Below are positions 1-8,500 of a stretch of DNA of 64,000 nucleotides, piece by piece. Origin of the DNA: UBA2862 sp045658005 (GTDB lineage: Bacteria > Bacillota > Clostridia > Christensenellales > Aristaeellaceae). Every line of letters starts with the position of its first letter. Positions within the stretch are counted from its first letter, which is position 1. Below the pieces are notes generated by a model. The model saw nothing but the letters and a program-made list of their open reading frames with translations. It was not told the origin of the DNA and ran no database searches. The stretch is from NCBI GenBank assembly GCA_045658005.1, contig JAZOUD010000143.1:1-64000 (forward strand). Direction: 5' to 3'. The position numbers and the translations under genes were made by a program.

Positions 1-1
1 G

Positions 2-964
2 CAGAAGGCCCAGATGGTCACCCAGGCCGGCGGCAACGTGGGCGTTTGCGCGGTCAGGGGCAACTTCGACGACGCCCAGACCGGCGTGAAGAACATATTC
101 GCCGACGACGAGCAGAACCGCTGGGCGGCGAGTGCCGGCGCCCGGCTTTCCAGCGCAAATTCCATCAACATCGGGCGACTTGCCCCCCAGGTGGCCTACT
201 ATTTCAAGGCCTATTGTGACCTGGTGCTGCGGGGGGAGATCCGGCTGGGCGAGCCGGTGAACTTCATCGTGCCCACGGGCAACTTCGGCGACATACTGGC
301 CGGGGAATACGCCCGGCGGATGGGGCTACCGGTGGCCAAGCTGGTGTGCGCCTCCAACGCCAACAACGTGCTGACCGACTTCATCAACACCGGCGTGTAC
401 GACCGCCGCAGGGAATTCTACAGGACCGCTTCCCCGTCCATGGACATCCTGGTGTCCAGCAACCTGGAGCGCTACCTGTTCCTGGCCAGCGGCTGCGATT
501 TCGACCTGGTTTCAAAGCTGATGTCCCAGCTGAAGGATGAAGGCGTATACACCGCGCCCCAGTCGCTGATGGACGAGATGCGCGAGCACTTCTGGGCCGG
601 CTGCGCCGACGACGCACGGGCACTGGCGGCCATCGGCGAGGTCTGGCGCAGGCACGGCTACCTGATGGATACCCACACCGCCGTGGCCTGGGCCGTGATG
701 GAGGACTTCAAGGCCCAGGTGGACAACGGCTGGACGAACGTGGTGCTGTCCACCGCCTCGCCCTACAAGTTCAGCCGGGACGTGCTCTCCGCCATCTGCG
801 ACGAAAAGCCCGAAAGCGGCTTCGGCGCGATGGACCTGCTGCATGAGATCACAAAGGTGCCGGTGCCCGCGCCCCTGGCGGCGCTCAGGGACATGGCCCC
901 GCGGTTCAACGACTGCGTGGACAGGACCGACATGCTGGATTACGTCAAAAAAGCCCTCCGATGA
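2..964 (+). CDS. thrC: Threonine synthase, C-terminal part (cut by window edge)
   Basis: This is the C-terminal ~320 residues of threonine synthase, the PLP enzyme that turns O-phosphohomoserine into threonine and phosphate. The frame is open from base 2, so the Met at base 14 is internal and the true start lies outside the window. The segments GGNVGVCAVRGNFDDAQ and PTGNFGDILAGEYA are typical of the long (yeast-like, ~490 aa) ThrC found in Clostridia. The PLP lysine would lie upstream of the window. The gene ends at TGA 962-964. No strong terminator follows, only a weak AAAGCC/GGCTTT hairpin, and the next gene starts 89 bases later. Confidence 0.93.
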   Translation, partial: QKAQMVTQAGGNVGVCAVRGNFDDAQTGVKNIFADDEQNRWAASAGARLSSANSINIGRLAPQVAYYFKAYCDLVLRGEIRLGEPVNFIVPTGNFGDILAGEYARRMGLPVAKLVCASNANNVLTDFINTGVYDRRREFYRTASPSMDILVSSNLERYLFLASGCDFDLVSKLMSQLKDEGVYTAPQSLMDEMREHFWAGCADDARALAAIGEVWRRHGYLMDTHTAVAWAVMEDFKAQVDNGWTNVVLSTASPYKFSRDVLSAICDEKPESGFGAMDLLHEITKVPVPAPLAALRDMAPRFNDCVDRTDMLDYVKKALR

Positions 965-1053
965 CAAAGCCGCGGGCTTTCCCGCCCGGCGGCATGAACC
1001 ACCCCTCCGACGCATATCATCCGATGATCGATTGCGGACAGGAGGGGTTTTTT

Positions 1054-2553
1054 ATGGCGCTGCAAACGCAGGTGCAGACCTTTGAGGCGGAAAAACTGAT
1101 CGGGGCGCGGCGGGCCCAGGTGCTGGTGCGCGCGGAGGCGCTGGTGCCCGGCGCGGGGCGGGACGCCATCGAGCCGCTGCTGGCGGACGCCGGCTTGTTC
1201 GTCAGCGAGGTGGACGTCCAGGCGGACCGGGTGGTGCTGGAGGGCAGCGTCGCCTGCCAGGCCGTCTACCGGCAGGGCGAGGAGAGCGCGCTGCGGGCGC
1301 TGACGGCCCAGGCTGCGCTGAACCACGTGCTGGACATGCCGGGCGTCCAGCCGGGCATGCTCTGCCGCGCCAGGGGCGAGGTCAACCACGTGGACGCCCG
1401 CTATGAAAACGGGCACATGGTGTTCCAGGTGACCTGTGACCTGAACGTACAGGTGCTCAGCCTGTCGCCGGTAGAGGTCATCAGCGCCGTGGAGGGCGCG
1501 CAGGGCCTGCAAACTGTATTCAAACCGATTCGCTCGGTCAAGCTGGCCGCCGAAGCCAGCGAAATGGCGCTGCTGAAGGACGCGGTGACGCTGCCCACCG
1601 CCCTGGACGCCCGCACGGCGCTGATGGACTGGGCCGCAGTGGAGATCGAGGACGTGTCTGCAGACCTGGGCGGCGTGCGGGTGAAGGGCCGGGCGATGGT
1701 GGAGACGCTGGTGGCCAGCGGCGTGGCGGGAAGGCCGGGGGTCGTGGTGCGCTACCCGCTGGCGCTGGACCAGCTGGTGGAGCTGCCGGAGTGGCTGGCG
1801 GGGGACGTGTCCGCCGAGGTGGACGTGCGCAGCATCCGCAGCCGTGTGGACGCCGCGGAGGGGGACGGGGACATGCTTTTGACCTGTGAGATCGAGGCGC
1901 GGGTGCGGGTGCTGGCCAACGCCACGGACGAGGTGGAGGCCCTTGCGGACGTCTACGCGACCCAGGGCATGAGCGTCGATGCCGAGGACGAGGACGTGCA
2001 TTTTTGCCGCGCGGTGGATCGCGCGAGGGTGTGCGAGCTGGTGCGGGGCACGGTGCTGATCGGGGAAAACGCCCCCGGCGTCGGCACGGTCATCGCCACC
2101 CAGGTGCATCCCTCCATCGGCGAGTGGCGCAATGAAAACGGCCAGGGCAGGATCGAGGGCGTGGCCGAGACCCGGGTGCTTTACATGCCGGGCGGGTCGG
2201 AGCTCCCGGCCTCCGCCGAGGCGGAGCTGCCCTTCAGCCTGACCGTGCCCCAGATGCTGAACGACGAATCGATGATCGAGATGCAGGTGCTCTCCGCCGA
2301 GGCCAACGCGCTGATGAGCGACCGGCTGGAGATGAAGCTGCAGCTCTCCGTCACCTGCCAGACCCGTCAGCGCGCCGAGGTTGAGATCGTGACGGCGCTG
2401 ACCGAAGGCGCGCCCGTGCAGCGCCGTCCCGGCATCGTGGTCAGCTGGCCGCTGCCCGGAGAGACCGCCTGGGACATCGGCAAGCGCTACGGCATCCCCG
2501 CCGGGGGCGTGGGCGAGGTCGAAGCGGGCAAGGCGGTGGTGCTGAAGGTGTGA
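1054..2553 (+). CDS. DUF3794 (SPOCS) repeat protein with C-terminal LysM-like segment, SipL-like
   Basis: The protein has 499 residues. I chose ATG 1054 because GGAGGGG at 1041-1047 sits six bases upstream; the frame is open further upstream to 961 without a site. Repeated beta-rich segments (VDVQADRVVLEGSV and similar) match DUF3794/SPOCS modules, and the last ~45 residues (GETAWDIGKRYGI) resemble a LysM domain. That architecture is that of clostridial SipL, which binds SpoIVA and anchors the spore coat; other DUF3794-LysM proteins are coat or envelope proteins of less certain role. There is no signal peptide, as expected for a mother-cell protein. It implies a spore-forming lineage; the exact orthology is inferred. 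Confidence 0.75.
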   Translation: MALQTQVQTFEAEKLIGARRAQVLVRAEALVPGAGRDAIEPLLADAGLFVSEVDVQADRVVLEGSVACQAVYRQGEESALRALTAQAALNHVLDMPGVQPGMLCRARGEVNHVDARYENGHMVFQVTCDLNVQVLSLSPVEVISAVEGAQGLQTVFKPIRSVKLAAEASEMALLKDAVTLPTALDARTALMDWAAVEIEDVSADLGGVRVKGRAMVETLVASGVAGRPGVVVRYPLALDQLVELPEWLAGDVSAEVDVRSIRSRVDAAEGDGDMLLTCEIEARVRVLANATDEVEALADVYATQGMSVDAEDEDVHFCRAVDRARVCELVRGTVLIGENAPGVGTVIATQVHPSIGEWRNENGQGRIEGVAETRVLYMPGGSELPASAEAELPFSLTVPQMLNDESMIEMQVLSAEANALMSDRLEMKLQLSVTCQTRQRAEVEIVTALTEGAPVQRRPGIVVSWPLPGETAWDIGKRYGIPAGGVGEVEAGKAVVLKV

Positions 2554-2597
2554 GGCGACGGGCAAGACGCGGCATAATTATTTCAAATTGCGTTCGA

Positions 2598-2626
2598 TTG
2601 CTTTTTTCCGGGATTGGTGTTATAAT
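2598..2626 (+). promoter_or_regulatory. Sigma-A promoter of the SSB-like gene
   Basis: TTGCTT (2598-2603), a 17-base spacer and a perfect TATAAT (2621-2626). The 130-base leader before the gene carries a LexA-type box at the expected transcription start. Confidence 0.72.
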
Positions 2627-2637
2627 GTACACATATC

Positions 2638-2649
2638 GAACGTTTGTTC
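2638..2649 (+). promoter_or_regulatory. LexA (SOS) box, Bacillus/Clostridia type
   Basis: GAAC-GTTT-GTTC (2638-2649) fits the Gram-positive LexA core GAAC-N4-GTTC. The flanks extend the dyad (CATAT on the left, ATATG on the right). It lies 11 bases after the -10, over the likely start point, where a repressor would block transcription. SOS control of the downstream SSB-like gene is inferred from this. Confidence 0.65.
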
Positions 2650-2755
2650 TATATGAGACATCAGGGGGCCGGAACGGTTTTTTTGCCCCGGCGCGGCATG
2701 ACGGTCCGTTCACCGGCATATATTATGAGTAACACACAATAACCGGAGGGATACG

Positions 2756-3442
2756 ATGGAAAATCCAAACAACAGAATCATAGCCGTTGGGCGGCTGGAC
2801 GGCGAACTGGAACTGAGCCACGAGGTGATGAACGAGCCCTTCTATACCGGCACGCTGCTGGTAAAGCGCCTTTCCGGCGCGGTGGACCGCCTGCCGGTCA
2901 CCATTCCGGGCAAGCTGATGGGGTTGCTGCCGGAAGAAAACAGCCAGCTGCTGGTAACCGGCCAGGTGCGCTCCTACAACAAGGTCGTCGACGGCGCCGG
3001 GCGGCTGATGGTGACGCTGTTCGTGCAGAGCCTGGCGCTGTCGCCGGACAACGACACGCTGAACCGGGTCGCGCTGACCGGGGCGCTGTGCAAGCCGCCG
3101 ATCTATCGCTCCACGCCATTTGGCCGGGAGATCTGCGACATGATGCTGGCGGTGAACCGCGCCTTTGGCAAGAGCGACTACATTCCCTGTATCGCCTGGG
3201 GCCGAAACGCCCAGTACGCCTCCCGCTTCAGCGTGGGCGACCGGGTGCGCCTGACGGGGCGGCTGCAATCCAGGGAGTATCAAAAGCTGCTGGAGAACGG
3301 GGAATACCTGCTCAGGAACGCCTATGAGGTCTCCTGCTTTACGCTGGAGGCCGCCGAGGCCGAAGCCTCCGCACTGCCGGCTTGCGCGCCGCCGGAGGTT
3401 CGCTACGCCTTTGACGCCGGGACTCGAAAGCGCCTGAGTTGA
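2756..3442 (+). CDS. Single-stranded DNA-binding protein with two OB folds
   Basis: The protein has 228 residues, with GGAGG seven bases before ATG 2756. The C-terminal half (about 102-200) is an SSB-type OB fold: NRVALTGALCKPPIY, then MMLAVNRAF, YIPCIAWGRNAQYA and VRLTGRLQSREY. The N-terminal half (about 8-95) has OB-like spacing (TGQVRSYNKVV). It lacks the acidic DDxPF tail of the main SSB, so it is probably an accessory ssDNA-binding protein of the kind seen in Clostridia. It is monocistronic, with its own promoter, a LexA-type box and a terminator, which fits a damage-inducible role. Confidence 0.8.
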   Translation: MENPNNRIIAVGRLDGELELSHEVMNEPFYTGTLLVKRLSGAVDRLPVTIPGKLMGLLPEENSQLLVTGQVRSYNKVVDGAGRLMVTLFVQSLALSPDNDTLNRVALTGALCKPPIYRSTPFGREICDMMLAVNRAFGKSDYIPCIAWGRNAQYASRFSVGDRVRLTGRLQSREYQKLLENGEYLLRNAYEVSCFTLEAAEAEASALPACAPPEVRYAFDAGTRKRLS

Positions 3443-3455
3443 CGCGACAGCATGA

Positions 3456-3482
3456 CAGGACCCTTCGGGGTCCTGCTTTTTT
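3456..3482 (+). terminator. Rho-independent terminator after the SSB-like gene
   Basis: CAGGACCC (3456-3463), loop TTCG, GGGTCCTG (3468-3475), then a C and six T. Confidence 0.88.
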
Positions 3483-3494
3483 ACATGGCGGCGG

Positions 3495-3523
3495 TTGCCG
3501 CACAACGCGAGAGGCGGTACAAT
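3495..3523 (+). promoter_or_regulatory. Sigma-A promoter of the C69 dipeptidase gene
   Basis: TTGCCG (3495-3500), a 17-base spacer and TACAAT (3518-3523), just after the preceding terminator and 37 bases before the start codon. Confidence 0.6.
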
Positions 3524-3559
3524 GGGGAAGAGCATCAATCCAAAGGGGGAAGCCTGAAA

Positions 3560-5020
3560 ATGTCCTGCACTACAATACTTGTCGGCAAAAACGCCTCAAA
3601 CGACTGCTCCACGATGATCGCCCGGACCGACGACGGGCACTTTGACGTGAAGAAGCTGATCGTCGTGAACCCGGAAAAGCAGCCGAGGAAATACAGGAGC
3701 GTCATTTCCCACGTGGAGATCGACCTGCCCGACGATCCCATGCGCTACACCGCCTGCCCCAGCGTCGATAAGAAGGATGGCATCTGGGCCGCCACGGGCA
3801 TCAACGCCGCCAACGTGGGCATGACCGCCACCGAGACAATCACCTCCAATCCCAGGGTGCTGGCCGCGGACCCACTGGTGAAGTACAAAGAAGCGAAGGG
3901 CAGGGAAAAGGCGGCGCCCGGCGGCATCGGCGAGGAGGACATCGTCGTGCTGGTGCTGCCCTATATCCACAGCGCCAGGGAGGGCGTGGAGCGCCTGGGC
4001 GCGCTGCTGGAGCGCTACGGCACCTACGAATCCAACGGCATCGCCTTCAACGATAAGGATGAGATATGGTGGCTTGAGACCATCGGCGGGCACCACTGGA
4101 TGGCCCGAAAGGTACCCGACGACGTCTGTGTGATCAACCCGAACCAGTTCGGCATGGACGCCTTCGACCTGGAGGACGCCTTCGGGCCGCGCAAGGCGCA
4201 TCTGTGTTCCGCCGATCTGCGGGAATTCATCGCGGAAAACCACCTCGACCTGAACCAGGGCGGCGCGTTCAATCCCAGGGACGTGTTCGGTTCCCACAAC
4301 TACCGGGATCGCATCTACAACACGCCCCGGGCCTGGTACATGGGCCGGTGCCTGACGCCCTTTTCCCATCGTTGGGACGGGGAAAGCGCCGATTACATGC
4401 CGGAGAGCGACAACATCCCCTGGGCGCTGGTGCCCGACCGGAAGGTGACGGCGGAGGATGTGAAGACGATACTGTCCTCCCATTACCAGGGCACGCCCTA
4501 CAATCCCTATTCCAGCCAGGATACCGGCAAGCGGGGCATGTACCGCTCCATCGGCATCAACCGCACCGGCGTCACCGCCATCTGCCAGATCAGAAACGGC
4601 GTCCCCGAGGCCGTCCGGGGCATCGAGTGGATCAGCTTCGGCTCCACCACCTTCGACGCGATGCTGCCGGTCTACGCCAATGTGGCGCGCATGCCCAAGT
4701 ACCTGAGCGACGTGCGCCTGGACGTCTCCACCGAAAACTTCTACTGGGGCAGCTGCCTGATCGGCGCGCTGGCGGACCACGACTACGGCGCCTGCATCCA
4801 GCACGTCGAGCGCTACCAGGACGCCGTGGCCACGGAGGGCCGCCGCCTGATCCTGGAATACGACCGGCGCATGACCCAGACCGGCGACTTCAGCCTTGCA
4901 GAAGAGGCCAACGCGGCGCTGGCGGACATGGCGAAGGCGCAGACGATCGCCACGCTGAACAAGGTGCTGCTGGAATCGAGCCAGCGCATGAAGAACGGCT
5001 ACGACCGGGCGGACAACTGA
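3560..5020 (+). CDS. C69-family dipeptidase (PepD-like)
   Basis: The protein has 486 residues. I placed the start at ATG 3560 after AAGGGGGAAG; the longer open frame covers a terminator and a promoter. The N-terminus MSCTTILVGKNASNDCST is the hallmark of peptidase family C69, whose N-terminal cysteine is the nucleophile of an Ntn-hydrolase. WWLETIGGHHWMARKVPDD and the C-terminal ENFYWGSCLIGALAD are also family-typical. Lactobacillus PepD is a cytoplasmic dipeptidase of similar length (~470 aa). No signal peptide is seen, so this likely acts in intracellular peptide turnover. It is monocistronic, with its own promoter and a hairpin after the stop. Confidence 0.88.
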   Translation: MSCTTILVGKNASNDCSTMIARTDDGHFDVKKLIVVNPEKQPRKYRSVISHVEIDLPDDPMRYTACPSVDKKDGIWAATGINAANVGMTATETITSNPRVLAADPLVKYKEAKGREKAAPGGIGEEDIVVLVLPYIHSAREGVERLGALLERYGTYESNGIAFNDKDEIWWLETIGGHHWMARKVPDDVCVINPNQFGMDAFDLEDAFGPRKAHLCSADLREFIAENHLDLNQGGAFNPRDVFGSHNYRDRIYNTPRAWYMGRCLTPFSHRWDGESADYMPESDNIPWALVPDRKVTAEDVKTILSSHYQGTPYNPYSSQDTGKRGMYRSIGINRTGVTAICQIRNGVPEAVRGIEWISFGSTTFDAMLPVYANVARMPKYLSDVRLDVSTENFYWGSCLIGALADHDYGACIQHVERYQDAVATEGRRLILEYDRRMTQTGDFSLAEEANAALADMAKAQTIATLNKVLLESSQRMKNGYDRADN

Positions 5021-5031
5021 TTGCGAAGAAG

Positions 5032-5058
5032 AGGGGACGGCAAGGCCAGCCGTCCCCT
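5032..5058 (+). terminator. Hairpin terminator after the C69 dipeptidase gene
   Basis: AGGGGACGGC (5032-5041) pairs perfectly with GCCGTCCCCT (5049-5058) around a 7-base loop. The T tract is weak (GGATTTCAATTTG), so efficiency is uncertain. Confidence 0.6.
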
Positions 5059-5093
5059 CCGGATTTCAATTTGTAATTCAGAAAAGAATATGC

Positions 5094-5121
5094 TTGAAAA
5101 ACGACAAAAATGTGATATACT
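5094..5121 (+). promoter_or_regulatory. Sigma-A promoter of the pfkB-ktrBA operon
   Basis: TTGAAA (5094-5099), a 16-base spacer and TATACT (5116-5121) in an AT-rich patch 72 bases before the small membrane gene. Confidence 0.6.
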
Positions 5122-5192
5122 GGTAGTGAGGCGCTCCATAACCGTGCGCGCGCCAATATCCGCACTGTCTTCAGGCGGCACAGGGGGCCCGC

Positions 5193-5396
5193 ATGACGCT
5201 GACGCAGAAAATCATATTGATCGCCCTGCTGGTGATTGGCGGGCTGGCCATGATCGTGGGCTTTACGCTGATGCACTACATCGGCGGCTTCCTGCGCACC
5301 GTGGAGGAGGAAAAGGCGCAGGAGGACGAGACCCCGCGCCAAAGCGATGGCGGTACGCCGCCGCACAGTGACGGCAAGACAAATACCAACATGTGA
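5193..5396 (+). CDS. Small single-pass membrane protein, unknown
   Basis: The protein has 67 residues. A hydrophobic helix (residues ~7-28, ILIALLVIGGLAMIVGFTLM) is followed by a polar, acidic then Ser/Gly/Thr-rich tail of ~35 residues. It looks like a membrane-anchored micro-protein with a soluble tail. The ATG follows a GGGGG stretch, and the gene sits 14 bases before the sugar kinase gene on what seems to be the same transcript. I recognise no family. Its place ahead of pfkB and the Ktr potassium uptake genes suggests, without proving, a regulatory or accessory role. Confidence 0.6.
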   Translation: MTLTQKIILIALLVIGGLAMIVGFTLMHYIGGFLRTVEEEKAQEDETPRQSDGGTPPHSDGKTNTNM

Positions 5397-5410
5397 ATTA
5401 GGAGAAAACT

Positions 5411-6340
5411 ATGATTACAGCTGTTTCCCTGAATCCCAGCATTGATCGCACGCTGACGGTCGACAGGTTTACGCCCGGGGGGCTGAACCGGGTCGTGGAC
5501 AAGCGGGACGTGGCGGCCGGAAAGGGCATCAACGTGGCGCTGACCGTCTCCGAGCTGGGCCTGGATTCCGAGTGCATCGGCTTCATGTACAAGGACGGCG
5601 CTTCCCAGTTTGAAAAGCGACTGATGCTCAATTCCACGCCCTACGACTTCATATGGTGCGAGGGCAGCGTCCGAACGAACATCAAGGTGTTCAACCGCGC
5701 CGACAACACCATCACGGAGCTGAACGAATCCGGCATGAGCGTGGCGGAGGACGACCTCAACAGGATGGTCGAGATGGTGGTCAGGCACGCCGAAAACAGC
5801 GACTACCTGATCCTGTCCGGGTCGCTGCCTCCGGGATGTCCCCAGGACTATTACCGCACGCTGATCCGCTCGGTGGACGGCCTGGGCTGCCGCTGCGTAC
5901 TGGACGCCGACAGCGACCGGCTCAAGTACGGGCTGGAGGCGAAGCCCTTCATGATCAAGCCCAATCGCTATGAGATGGAGACGATGATCGGCCGTCCCCT
6001 GGACGGCATCGCCGATATCCGGGAAGCCGCGCTGCGCTACATCGACATGGGCGTGCAAATCGTCGCCGTGTCCCTGGGCGCCGGCGGCGCGCTCATCACC
6101 GACGGGAGCCAGACCCTCTTCGCGCCGCGCATGAACATCGAGGTCAAGGGCACCGTGGGCGCCGGCGACGCGATGGTCGCCGGCCTGGTGGCAGGCTTCA
6201 TGGCGGACTGGGAGCTTGAGCAGTGCTTCCGCATGGGCGTAGCCTGCGCCAGCACCCGCTGCATCACCGAGGGCTACAAGACCATCGACAAGACCGTCTA
6301 CAGGGCATTTTTGGATATGGTAAAGGTCGAAAGGGTGTAA
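5411..6340 (+). CDS. 1-phosphofructokinase-family (PfkB) sugar-phosphate kinase
   Basis: The protein has 309 residues. It is a ribokinase/PfkB-fold kinase of the 1-phosphofructokinase/tagatose-6-phosphate kinase subgroup: N-terminal SLNPSIDRTL, the substrate loop GGLNRV and AAGKGINVA, and the ATP/anion-hole motif GAGDAMVAG with its catalytic Asp. The expected reaction is ATP-dependent phosphorylation of fructose-1-phosphate or tagatose-6-phosphate. There is no fructose PTS or deoR regulator next door, which is unusual for fruK. Instead the stop codon is two bases before ktrB, so expression is coupled to potassium uptake. The start follows TAGGAG. Confidence 0.85.
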   Translation: MITAVSLNPSIDRTLTVDRFTPGGLNRVVDKRDVAAGKGINVALTVSELGLDSECIGFMYKDGASQFEKRLMLNSTPYDFIWCEGSVRTNIKVFNRADNTITELNESGMSVAEDDLNRMVEMVVRHAENSDYLILSGSLPPGCPQDYYRTLIRSVDGLGCRCVLDADSDRLKYGLEAKPFMIKPNRYEMETMIGRPLDGIADIREAALRYIDMGVQIVAVSLGAGGALITDGSQTLFAPRMNIEVKGTVGAGDAMVAGLVAGFMADWELEQCFRMGVACASTRCITEGYKTIDKTVYRAFLDMVKVERV

Positions 6341-6342
6341 CT

Positions 6343-7764
6343 ATGCTTCTGAAGTGGAAGAGCGCCCGGTCGATCGAACACAAAGAAAACCGACGTCGGT
6401 ATACTACGGCCCTCGTGCGGCTGCTTTACAGGCGCTCGGGCTTCAACGCCCTGCCCATGATCGCCATCGGCTTCCTGGGCGTAATACTGCTGGGCAGCCT
6501 GCTGTTGACGTTGCCCGTCGCCTCAGCCACCGGCCGGAGGATCCCCTGGTTTGACGCGCTGTTCACCTCCACCTCCGCGGTCTGCGTGACCGGGCTGGTG
6601 GTGCGGGATACGGGAACGGCCTATTCCACGTTCGGCCATGTGGTGCTGATGCTTCTGATCGAGATGGGCGGCCTCGGCTTCATGACCTTTGCCACGCTGC
6701 TGTTTCGCCTGATGGGGCGCGGCTTTACCATGCGCGACCGCATGATCATGCGCGAATCGCTGAACCAGGACGACCTGGGCGGCGTGGTCAACCTGGTGCT
6801 GTGGGTGGCCCGCAGCACCTTCGCGGTACAGTTTGTGGGCGCGGCGCTGTTCTCGATCCGGCTGATTCCGATCTATGGCGTCGCCAGGGGCCTGTTTTTT
6901 TCCGCCTTTCACGCGATATCCGCCTTCTGCAACGCCGGCTTCGACCTCTTTGGCGGCGGCAGGAGCCTGACCGGCTTTTCGGCAGACGCGCTGATGAACC
7001 TGACGGCGATCGCGCTGGTGGTGGTGGGCGGCATCGGCTTCGGCACGGTGCACGACATCATAGACAAGAAGTCCTTCAGGCGGCTTCGGCTGAACACAAA
7101 GCTGGTGCTGGTGAGCTATGGGGCGCTGCTGCTGGCGGGGTTTGTCATGGTGCTGGCCTTTGAATGGAGCAATCCCGATACGCTGGGCCCGCTGGACCCG
7201 GGCCAGAAGCTGCTCGCGGCGCTTTTCCAGTCGGTTACCCTGCGCACGGCGGGCTTCAATACCATCGACCAGGCGGCCCTGCGTGACAGCACCAAGCTGG
7301 TGGGGGGCCTGCTGATGCTCGTGGGCTGCGCGCCGGCCTCCACGGGCGGCGGCATCAAGGTGACGACCTTCGCCCTCATCGTGCTGACCGTGCGCATGGT
7401 GGCCCGGGGCGAGAACAGCATCGTGGTGTTCAGGCGCAGGATCGACCGCACGATGATCCAGCGGGCGGTGGCTATAGCGTTCATCGCCATGGCGGTGGCC
7501 TTTGTGGACATCTGCGCGCTGTCGCTGCTCCAGCCGGGGGCGGCCTTCCTGGATCTCTACTATGAATGCGTGTCCGCCGTGGGCACGGTGGGGATTTCCT
7601 CCATCGGAACGTCGAACCTGTGTCCGCTGGCGCGGCTGCTGATCATCGTTACGATGTACATAGGCCGCATTGGCCCATTGACCATGGCGCTGCTGTTTAC
7701 AAAGCGGCAGACCCACGCCCGCGAGCTGGTGAAGTACCCGGAGGACCGGGTGATGCTCGGCTGA
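6343..7764 (+). CDS. ktrB: Ktr/Trk-type potassium uptake membrane subunit
   Basis: The protein has 473 residues. I took ATG 6343 as the start, with GAAAGGG overlapping the end of the kinase gene; the upstream open frame runs inside that gene. It is a multi-pass protein with the four pore-loop repeats of TrkH/KtrB carrying selectivity-filter glycines: STSAVCVTGLVV, SAFCNAGFDLFGG, TLRTAGFNTID and SAVGTVGISSIG. The family takes up K+ (with Na+ in Ktr) across the cytoplasmic membrane and is gated by a cytosolic RCK ring, supplied by the next gene. The positively charged N-terminus suits the membrane topology. Confidence 0.93.
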   Translation: MLLKWKSARSIEHKENRRRYTTALVRLLYRRSGFNALPMIAIGFLGVILLGSLLLTLPVASATGRRIPWFDALFTSTSAVCVTGLVVRDTGTAYSTFGHVVLMLLIEMGGLGFMTFATLLFRLMGRGFTMRDRMIMRESLNQDDLGGVVNLVLWVARSTFAVQFVGAALFSIRLIPIYGVARGLFFSAFHAISAFCNAGFDLFGGGRSLTGFSADALMNLTAIALVVVGGIGFGTVHDIIDKKSFRRLRLNTKLVLVSYGALLLAGFVMVLAFEWSNPDTLGPLDPGQKLLAALFQSVTLRTAGFNTIDQAALRDSTKLVGGLLMLVGCAPASTGGGIKVTTFALIVLTVRMVARGENSIVVFRRRIDRTMIQRAVAIAFIAMAVAFVDICALSLLQPGAAFLDLYYECVSAVGTVGISSIGTSNLCPLARLLIIVTMYIGRIGPLTMALLFTKRQTHARELVKYPEDRVMLG

Positions 7765-7801
7765 CGGAGCAAATCACCTTCTACCGGAGGAATGAATATC
7801 A

Positions 7802-8461
7802 ATGAGCAGGAATACCAAACAAAAGCAGTATATCGTCGTCGGCCTGGGACGCTTTGGCCGGGCGATCGCCGAGACGCTTTGCCAGGACGGGGCAGAGGTG
7901 CTGGGCGTGGATTGCAAGATGGACATGGTGGAGCGCATGCGGGATGAGCTGACCCAGACCATCCAGATGGACGCCATGGACAGGGACGCCCTGGAGACGC
8001 TGGGCGTTCGGGACTTTGACATCGTATTTGTGACGATGGGCTCGGACATCCGCGCCAGCGGCACCATCGTGCTGCTGCTCAAGGAGCTGGGCGCGCGCCG
8101 CGTCATCGCCAAGGCTCACGACGAATTTCACGGAAGAATGCTGGAAAAGCTGGGCGCGGACCAGGTTTTGTTTCCGGAGCGTGATATGGGGCGGCGCGTG
8201 GCGCATAGCCTTATATCGGGCAATGTCATCGAGTTCATGGAGCTGTCCACCCAGTATTCCATGGCTGAGATACGCCCGAAGCCGGAGTGGATCGGCAGGA
8301 CGCTGAAGGAGCTGGCCATGCGCAGCCGTATGGATATCAATGTGGTGGCCATACGCAGCGGCGACGCGGTCAACGCCATGCCGCAGCCGGAGACCCGGAT
8401 CAGCGAGGGCGACGTGATGCTGGTGGTCATCAGCGAGAACGCATTGAAGCAGATGCGGTAG
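7802..8461 (+). CDS. ktrA: Potassium uptake regulatory subunit (RCK/TrkA-N)
   Basis: The protein has 219 residues. The Rossmann motif GLGRFGRAIAETL (about 14-26) with an acidic residue after the second strand (GVDCKMD) marks the RCK_N nucleotide-binding domain. Residues ~140-215 form an RCK_C domain (RTLKELAMRSRMDINVVAI). KtrA rings bind ATP/ADP or NAD(H), often c-di-AMP through RCK_C, and gate KtrB. It is 37 bases after ktrB with CCGGAGG as ribosome site. A c-di-AMP link is known for the family, not shown here. Confidence 0.92.
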   Translation: MSRNTKQKQYIVVGLGRFGRAIAETLCQDGAEVLGVDCKMDMVERMRDELTQTIQMDAMDRDALETLGVRDFDIVFVTMGSDIRASGTIVLLLKELGARRVIAKAHDEFHGRMLEKLGADQVLFPERDMGRRVAHSLISGNVIEFMELSTQYSMAEIRPKPEWIGRTLKELAMRSRMDINVVAIRSGDAVNAMPQPETRISEGDVMLVVISENALKQMR

Positions 8462-8500
8462 CGCGTTCGCGCTCGCCCGACGAAGAGGAGGTAAGGTTCC

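Noticed and set aside
964..990. Hairpin AAAGCC/GGCTTT after thrC
   Set aside because: Only six base pairs and no T tract; too weak to call a terminator.
940..2565. Very long minus-strand open frames opposite real genes (also opposite sbcC, glgB, the metal ATPase and others)
   Set aside because: They are shadows produced by G/C-rich third codon positions; the products are His/Arg/Gly/Ala-rich with no motifs.
2550..2732. Open frame between the SipL-like and SSB-like genes
   Set aside because: It covers the promoter and LexA box, and its product has no similarity or ribosome site.
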